NCBI RefSeq assembly: GCF_000744835.1
Contig: NZ_JQMS01000001.1
Span: 1,178,001-1,242,000, forward strand
DNA from: Flavobacterium sp. 83
GTDB taxonomy: Bacteria; Bacteroidota; Bacteroidia; Flavobacteriales; Flavobacteriaceae
Reading direction: 5' to 3'
DNA length: 64,000 nt
The position numbers and the translations under genes are program-made. The notes under the pieces were generated by a model that ran no database searches, was not told the DNA's origin, and worked only from the letters and a program-made list of their open reading frames with translations. Positions 58,873 to 64,000 of this stretch are shown here, in pieces; the first letter of the stretch is position 1; the number at the start of each line of letters is the position of its first letter.

Positions 58873-60516
58873 ATGGCTTTAAATACAATAAACCCAACCG
58901 AAACAGTAGCTTGGAAGAAACTGCAACAGCATTATAGTGAAATGCAAAAAGCTTCCATGAAAGAAATGTTTCATTCAGATGATTCAAGAACAGAAAAGTT
59001 TAACCTGAGGTGGAATGATTTTTTACTTGATTATTCAAAAAACATTATTAATCAGGAAACTCTTGATTTATTACTTGAGTTGGTAGAAGAAACAGGACTT
59101 AAAAATGCTATCTCTGACTATTTTGAAGGAGGTATTATCAATCAAACTGAAAATAGAGCGGTATTGCATACTGCTTTAAGAGCTAAAGAAACAGCAGTTA
59201 TAAATGTAGAAGGACAAAATGTGGTTCCTGAAGTTTATGAAGTCAAAAATAAAATAAAAGCATTTACTAATGAAGTAACATCTGGTCAAAGAACCGGTTT
59301 TACAGGAAAACCCTTTACGGATATTGTAAATATAGGAATTGGTGGTTCAGACTTAGGTCCTGCAATGGCTGTAGAAGCATTGCAATTTTATAAGAATCAT
59401 TTGAACGTTCATTTTGTATCGAATGTTGATGGAGATCATGTAAACGAAATCATTAAAAAATTAAATCCGGAAACTACCCTTTTTGTTATTGTTTCTAAAA
59501 CATTTACCACACAGGAAACATTGACCAATTCTGAAACAATCAGAAAATGGTTTTTGCAATCAGCAAAACAAGAAGATGTAGCCAAACATTTTGTGGCTGT
59601 CTCGACAAATATCGCCAAAGTAACGGAATTTGGTATAAATCCGGATAATGTATTCCCTATGTGGGATTGGGTTGGAGGTCGTTTTTCTCTATGGAGTGCT
59701 GTGGGACTTTCAATAAGTTTAGCGGTAGGATTCGAAAATTTTGACGGGTTATTAGGCGGTGCCAATGAAATGGATGATCATTTCAAAACGACTGATTTTG
59801 ATAAAAACATTCCTGTTATTTTAGCTTTGTTGAGTGTTTGGTATAATAATTTCTTTGGAGCAGAGAGTGAAGCCTTGATTCCGTACACGCAATATTTACA
59901 AAAATTGGCGCCTTACTTACAGCAAGGAACAATGGAAAGTAACGGAAAAAGTGTTGGACGTGATGGAAAACCGGTGAATTATGAAACTGGAACAATTATT
60001 TGGGGTGAACCGGGAACCAATTCGCAACATGCTTTTTTTCAATTGATTCACCAAGGTACTAAATTGATTCCTACTGATTTTATTGGATTTATAAAACCAT
60101 TATACGGTGATGAAGATCATCATGATAAATTGATGTCAAACTTTTTTGCACAAACGGAAGCTTTGTTACACGGAAAAACAAAAGACCAAGTTCAAGCTGA
60201 ATTTGATAAACAAGGACTTGCATCTGATAAAGCTGCATTTCTTTTGCCGTTTAAAGTTTTTGCAGGAAACAAGCCTACAAATACTATTTTGATACAAAAA
60301 TTGACTCCGAGAACCTTGGGTTCGTTGATTGCAATGTATGAGCATAAGATTTTTGTTCAAGGAATTATTTGGAATATTTTTAGTTATGATCAATGGGGAG
60401 TTGAACTAGGTAAACAGTTAGCCAATTCAATTTTAGAAGAGATAAATACTAAAGATGTAAAAAATCACGATTCTTCAACTTCATTTTTATTGAATCATTT
60501 TCTTTCGAATAAATAA
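58873..60516 (+). CDS. pgi: Glucose-6-phosphate isomerase
   Basis: 547 residues. It interconverts glucose 6-phosphate and fructose 6-phosphate. Motifs: [39 protein letters not shown] (sugar-phosphate loop), [17 protein letters not shown] (PGI signature 1) and [20 protein letters not shown], with the catalytic His and Lys near the C terminus ([26 protein letters not shown]). A strong terminator is at 60590. Confidence 0.96.
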   Translation: MALNTINPTETVAWKKLQQHYSEMQKASMKEMFHSDDSRTEKFNLRWNDFLLDYSKNIINQETLDLLLELVEETGLKNAISDYFEGGIINQTENRAVLHTALRAKETAVINVEGQNVVPEVYEVKNKIKAFTNEVTSGQRTGFTGKPFTDIVNIGIGGSDLGPAMAVEALQFYKNHLNVHFVSNVDGDHVNEIIKKLNPETTLFVIVSKTFTTQETLTNSETIRKWFLQSAKQEDVAKHFVAVSTNIAKVTEFGINPDNVFPMWDWVGGRFSLWSAVGLSISLAVGFENFDGLLGGANEMDDHFKTTDFDKNIPVILALLSVWYNNFFGAESEALIPYTQYLQKLAPYLQQGTMESNGKSVGRDGKPVNYETGTIIWGEPGTNSQHAFFQLIHQGTKLIPTDFIGFIKPLYGDEDHHDKLMSNFFAQTEALLHGKTKDQVQAEFDKQGLASDKAAFLLPFKVFAGNKPTNTILIQKLTPRTLGSLIAMYEHKIFVQGIIWNIFSYDQWGVELGKQLANSILEEINTKDVKNHDSSTSFLLNHFLSNK

Positions 60517-60589
60517 AAATTTGTTTTAAGTTATATTTTTAACAAGCTTACAAAAAATCACTTTGTTGATTTTAAACTTTATACATTCC

Positions 60590-60626
60590 AAAAGCCTCAA
60601 TTTTTTTGTAAAATTGAGGCTTTTTT
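60590..60626 (+). terminator. Terminator after pgi
   Basis: AAAAGCCTCAATTTT (60590-60604) and AAAATTGAGGCTTTT (60610-60624) are perfect complements followed by Ts. It is the main feature in the first part of the 371-base gap before the receptor gene; the rest of the gap is AT-rich. Confidence 0.92.
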
Positions 60627-60814
60627 ATTCAAATAATTTAACGATAGTGAGTTTTTTTGCAACAATTTCTGTTTTTTGGTAAATTGTTTTTGTAATATTT
60701 TTTATCAGATGAATAGTTATTATTGTTAAAAAAGATTAAATAAATTATTTTTTAACGATTATGTTGTATTAATCATTTTAAAGCGAAAAAATGTGATTTA
60801 GGTGGATTTTCTTA

Positions 60815-60855
60815 ACGTTTTCGTAACAGTTTGCGGTTTAAATGTTATAATTTTG
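60815..60855 (+). promoter_or_regulatory. Promoter region of the TonB-dependent receptor gene
   Basis: The -7 element TAATTTTG is at 60848-60855, 32 bases before the ATG. AACGTTTTC (60815-60823) repeats the half-site of the gdhA operator but is not a full palindrome here. No -33 TTTG is at normal spacing. Confidence 0.5.
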
Positions 60856-60887
60856 CTAAATATTAATAAATTAAACAAAAAACAAAA

Positions 60888-63800
60888 ATGAAAAAAATTA
60901 TTTTTATTTTGATTATTTTTTTATCAGCTGTTGGTCATGCGCAGGTTACTAGTTCTGCGATGTCTGGTTCTGTTAAAACGAGCGCTGGCGAACTGCTTCC
61001 AGGGGCATCAGTTGAGGTTATACATAAGCCAACTGGAACAAAATATTTTTCAACTACAAATTCTAAAGGCGCATATGCTGTACAAGGAATAAGACCGGGT
61101 GGTCCTTACACAGTTAAAGTAACTTTTATAGGTTACAAAACAACTGAAATTACTGAAATAAATGCACCATTAGGTAATAATATTATAGTTAATGTTGTTG
61201 TAGATGAAGAATCTAATGCTCTAAAAGAAGTTGTGATTGTATCTACAAAATCAAAAGGAACTTTCAATAAAGGAAGAACTGGAGCTTCTCAACAATTTTC
61301 TAACAGAGAATTGACTGCTGTTCCAGTTACAGGTGCACGTTCAATAAACGCTGTTACTAAATACAATGCTAACGCAGGAAGTAATGGTAGTTTTGGAGGT
61401 CAAGATTCAAGATTGAATAACTTTACTATTGATGGATCAGCTTTTAACAATGGTTTTGGACTTGGTAGTGATTCACAAGCTGGAGGTAGAACAGGTTCAA
61501 CTGCAATTTCTTTAGATGCAATCGAACAATTACAAGTTAATATTGCACCATATGATGTACGTCAATCGGGATTTTTAGGTTCTGGAATTAATGCAGTAAC
61601 TAAAAGTGGTACTAATGAAATTGAAGGTTCGGTTTATAATTCTTTCCGTAATAACAGGAAAGATTTTATCGGGACTAAGGCAGGGAATACAGTAATCATT
61701 CCAGGAAAATTTGATGAAACAGTTTGGGGAGCTAGAATAGGAGCACCTATTATTAAAGACAAATTATTCTTCTTTGGGAATTTTGAGACTATAGAAAACA
61801 CAAGTCCAGCTACAACTTGGACTTCTACTGGTTCTACTCAGCCTAGTGCTCAGGTTTCTTTACCAACATTTGCTGAAATGCAAACATTATCAAATTTTGT
61901 TAAAGATAAATTTAATTATACAACTGGTCCTTGGGAAAATTATGATGCTTCAAAAGTTTCAAAAAAATTCCTTGCTAGAATTGACTGGAATATTAATGAC
62001 AATCATAAACTTACCGCTCGTTATGTTTTTCATAACTCAAATTCTGACGAGCTGACTTCTAATTCAAATTCATTAGGATTTGGTAACAGAAGAACCAGTA
62101 ACCTTGCAATGTCATTCCAAAACAGTGGTTATGTTATTCAAGATAATACGAGATCTATTGTTGTAGAATTGAACAGTAAATTAAGTAATTCATGGTACAA
62201 CAACTTCATCGGGGGATATGATAAACAAATTGAAGATAGAGGTTTACAAGGTGGCGGTTTGTTTCCTACAATTGATATAAAAAACGGATCAAATACGTTT
62301 ATTTCATTAGGTTTAGATCCATTTACCCAAGGAAATAAATTGTCTTATTCTACGCTACACTTTACGGATAATTTGACAAAAACAATAGGAAACCATTCTT
62401 TATTGTTTGGTGCTAATTTTGAGCATTTTAAATCAAGTAACTTGTTTTTCTCAGGATCTAATGGAGTATATGTGTTTAACTCTTTAACTGATTTTTACGC
62501 TGCTGCTAATCAATCTGCAAATACAGGTGGTGCTCCATCAACTACTGCTTTACCAGCACGTTTTCAATTCAGATACTCTGCTTTACCAGGAGCTGAAGAA
62601 CCGTTACAGATTTTGAAATCTAATAAAATAGATGTGTACACTCAAGATGAAATTAAAGTGAGTGATAATTTGAGAGTAACAGTAGGTCTTCGTGCATCTG
62701 CAGTTTGGTTTGCTGATACGGCACTTGAAAATACAAAAGTTACAGCAATGACTTTCGCAAATGGTGAAAAGTTTAATACTGGTGAAATGCCAAATACGCA
62801 ATATCTATTTGAACCAAGAATAGGTTTCAATTTGGATGTAGCTGGAGATGCTACTACACAAGTTCGTGGAGGTAGTGGTGTATTTACTGGAAGAGCTCCA
62901 TCAGTATTCTTGTCTAATGCAATTGGTAATAACGGTGTTCTTACTGGTTTTGTTGATGTTAGTGGTGCAGCTGTGGGAACTGGTGGATATGGTTTTACGC
63001 CTAATCCTAATGATTATTTTATTCCTGCAACACCTACGCTTCCTTCTACATTTGAATTGGCTTTTACAGCTAAAAAATTTAAATTCCCACAAGTTTGGAA
63101 AACTAATATAGCTGTTGATCAAAAACTGCCTTTTGGTTTCATTGGAACTATTGAAGGTATCTTTCAACAAAATATTAATGCTATTCATTATTACAATGCT
63201 AATTTTGAAGCTGCAGTTGGAAACTTTAGCGGACCAGATACAAGACCTAGATATGCTAGAACTGATAATGGTGTTCGTGTAAACGACAATGTTTCAAGTG
63301 CGGTTGTATTAACAAATACAGATAAAGGATATTTTTACTCAACAACATTCAAATTAGAGTATCCATATAAAAAAGGACTTTGGGGTTCAGTAGCTTATAC
63401 ACATTCAAGTGCTAATGATTTATTATCCGCAGGTTCTATTGCTTCTGGTTCATGGACTGGTGCAAGATCTGTAAATGGTAATAACGATTTACCTTTGTCA
63501 TTATCTTCTAATAATACACCACACAGAATTGTTGGTATATTAGGATATAAAATTGAATATGGAAATAATTTAGGTGCCGCAACTTCAGTAAATCTTGGAT
63601 ATATTGGCGAACAATCAGGAGCTTATTCATATGCTTATAGTGGAGATATGAATGGAGATCAGGTTAATGGAAATGATTTAATGTATGTTCCAAATAATGC
63701 AAATGAAATTCGTTTTCAATCTTTATCTGTTACAAATGTTGTAAATGGAGCAAATGTTGTAACAGTTTATACTGAAGCACAGCAACAACAAGCGTTTGAA

Positions 63801-64000
63801 GCTTATATCAAACAAGATTCATACCTTTCTTCAAGAAGAGGTCAGTATACTGAAAGAAATGGAGCTATTTTACCAATGTTACATAGATTAGATTTATCTG
63901 TAACTCAAGATTTTTTCATTAAAATTGCGGGTAAAAAGAATAGCTTCCAAGTAAGAGCTGATGTCTTAAATTTTACCAACTTATTGAATAGAGATTGGGG
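60888..64000 (+). CDS. TonB-dependent receptor with carboxypeptidase-regulatory-like domain, 3' truncated
   Basis: I read 1037 codons from ATG at 60888 to the window edge without a stop. Signal peptide MKKIIFILIIFLSAVGHAQ, then a carboxypeptidase-regulatory-like beta domain (MSGSVKTSAGELLPGASVEV, SKGAYAVQGIRPGGPYTVKVTFIGY, about 22-105), then a plug domain (LNNFTIDGSAFNNGFGLG, LDAIEQLQVNIAPYDVRQSGFLGSGINAVTKSG). The long barrel section includes FRNNRKDFIGTKAG and FFFGNFETIEN. This is the Oar/SusC-related type; the substrate cannot be told from the sequence. The C terminus is missing. Confidence 0.92.
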   Translation, partial: MKKIIFILIIFLSAVGHAQVTSSAMSGSVKTSAGELLPGASVEVIHKPTGTKYFSTTNSKGAYAVQGIRPGGPYTVKVTFIGYKTTEITEINAPLGNNIIVNVVVDEESNALKEVVIVSTKSKGTFNKGRTGASQQFSNRELTAVPVTGARSINAVTKYNANAGSNGSFGGQDSRLNNFTIDGSAFNNGFGLGSDSQAGGRTGSTAISLDAIEQLQVNIAPYDVRQSGFLGSGINAVTKSGTNEIEGSVYNSFRNNRKDFIGTKAGNTVIIPGKFDETVWGARIGAPIIKDKLFFFGNFETIENTSPATTWTSTGSTQPSAQVSLPTFAEMQTLSNFVKDKFNYTTGPWENYDASKVSKKFLARIDWNINDNHKLTARYVFHNSNSDELTSNSNSLGFGNRRTSNLAMSFQNSGYVIQDNTRSIVVELNSKLSNSWYNNFIGGYDKQIEDRGLQGGGLFPTIDIKNGSNTFISLGLDPFTQGNKLSYSTLHFTDNLTKTIGNHSLLFGANFEHFKSSNLFFSGSNGVYVFNSLTDFYAAANQSANTGGAPSTTALPARFQFRYSALPGAEEPLQILKSNKIDVYTQDEIKVSDNLRVTVGLRASAVWFADTALENTKVTAMTFANGEKFNTGEMPNTQYLFEPRIGFNLDVAGDATTQVRGGSGVFTGRAPSVFLSNAIGNNGVLTGFVDVSGAAVGTGGYGFTPNPNDYFIPATPTLPSTFELAFTAKKFKFPQVWKTNIAVDQKLPFGFIGTIEGIFQQNINAIHYYNANFEAAVGNFSGPDTRPRYARTDNGVRVNDNVSSAVVLTNTDKGYFYSTTFKLEYPYKKGLWGSVAYTHSSANDLLSAGSIASGSWTGARSVNGNNDLPLSLSSNNTPHRIVGILGYKIEYGNNLGAATSVNLGYIGEQSGAYSYAYSGDMNGDQVNGNDLMYVPNNANEIRFQSLSVTNVVNGANVVTVYTEAQQQQAFEAYIKQDSYLSSRRGQYTERNGAILPMLHRLDLSVTQDFFIKIAGKKNSFQVRADVLNFTNLLNRDW

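Noticed and set aside
1..64000. tRNA, rRNA, CRISPR array, prophage or insertion sequence
   Set aside because: All gene gaps were read for cloverleaf arms, regular direct repeats with unique spacers, transposase or phage motifs; none was found. A tRNA scan program was not available.

Overview
The window looks like a chromosomal segment of a Flavobacterium-type member of the Bacteroidetes. The grounds are: AT-rich intergenic DNA; promoters of the Bacteroidetes form (TTTG-type -33 element, TAnnTTTG -7 element) and few recognisable Shine-Dalgarno sites; a PorZ-type protein of the type IX secretion system; a complete Bat (aerotolerance) operon; the ileS-traR/dksA-lspA arrangement; and flavobacterial families such as DUF6646 and THC0290_0291. 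No rRNA, tRNA, CRISPR array, insertion sequence or prophage was found. Assignments rest on reading protein motifs by eye; no database search was run.

Layout. 1-7.9 kb: a truncated ACT-like gene, a YraN endonuclease-like protein, an S66 peptidase, a secreted EEP-fold nuclease/phosphatase, 3-hydroxyanthranilate dioxygenase, a class II cyclic-nucleotide phosphodiesterase, an ALDH7-type dehydrogenase, a small outer-membrane protein and a phosphoesterase. 7.9-14 kb is the most accessory part: a Bor-like lipoprotein, small membrane proteins (one a 31-codon ORF), two similar activator-type promoter motifs, a DUF1080 hydrolase, an alpha/beta hydrolase lipoprotein, an AlbA_2/Schlafen-like protein, an SDR and an aldo-keto reductase. 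14.2-23.4 kb: an eight-gene moxR-DUF58-batG-like-batA-batB-batC-batD-batE operon. 23.6-38.8 kb: housekeeping genes (cvpA, pheS, gpsA, nadD, gmk, yicC, a cystathionine gamma-synthase/lyase, gdhA), with a probable reactive-carbonyl detoxification pair (YqhD-like reductase plus DJ-1/PfpI protein) beside a divergent LysR regulator. 38.9-50.4 kb: porZ, recO, ileS, a dksA-like gene, lspA, a formyl-THF cyclo-ligase, an aspartoacylase-like protein and uvrC. 50.5-64 kb: a patatin/beta-barrel protein, tyrosine catabolism (hmgA, hppD), kynA with a DUF3108 protein and an M23 peptidase, pgi, and the 5' part of a large TonB-dependent receptor.

Together the genes describe an envelope-rich heterotroph that degrades tyrosine and tryptophan. 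HppD and HmgA catalyse two consecutive steps from 4-hydroxyphenylpyruvate to maleylacetoacetate. KynA opens the tryptophan ring and 3-HAO opens 3-hydroxyanthranilate.

The least explained material is non-coding. Four copies of a roughly 80-130 bp imperfect palindrome all lie just downstream of plus-strand genes, in the same orientation. Several other inverted-repeat families sit in gene gaps. There is a probable free-standing small RNA between hppD and the DUF3108 gene. A LacI-operator-like palindrome overlaps the gdhA start region. A dyad/-7 module is shared by the Bor-like gene and the 31-codon ORF.
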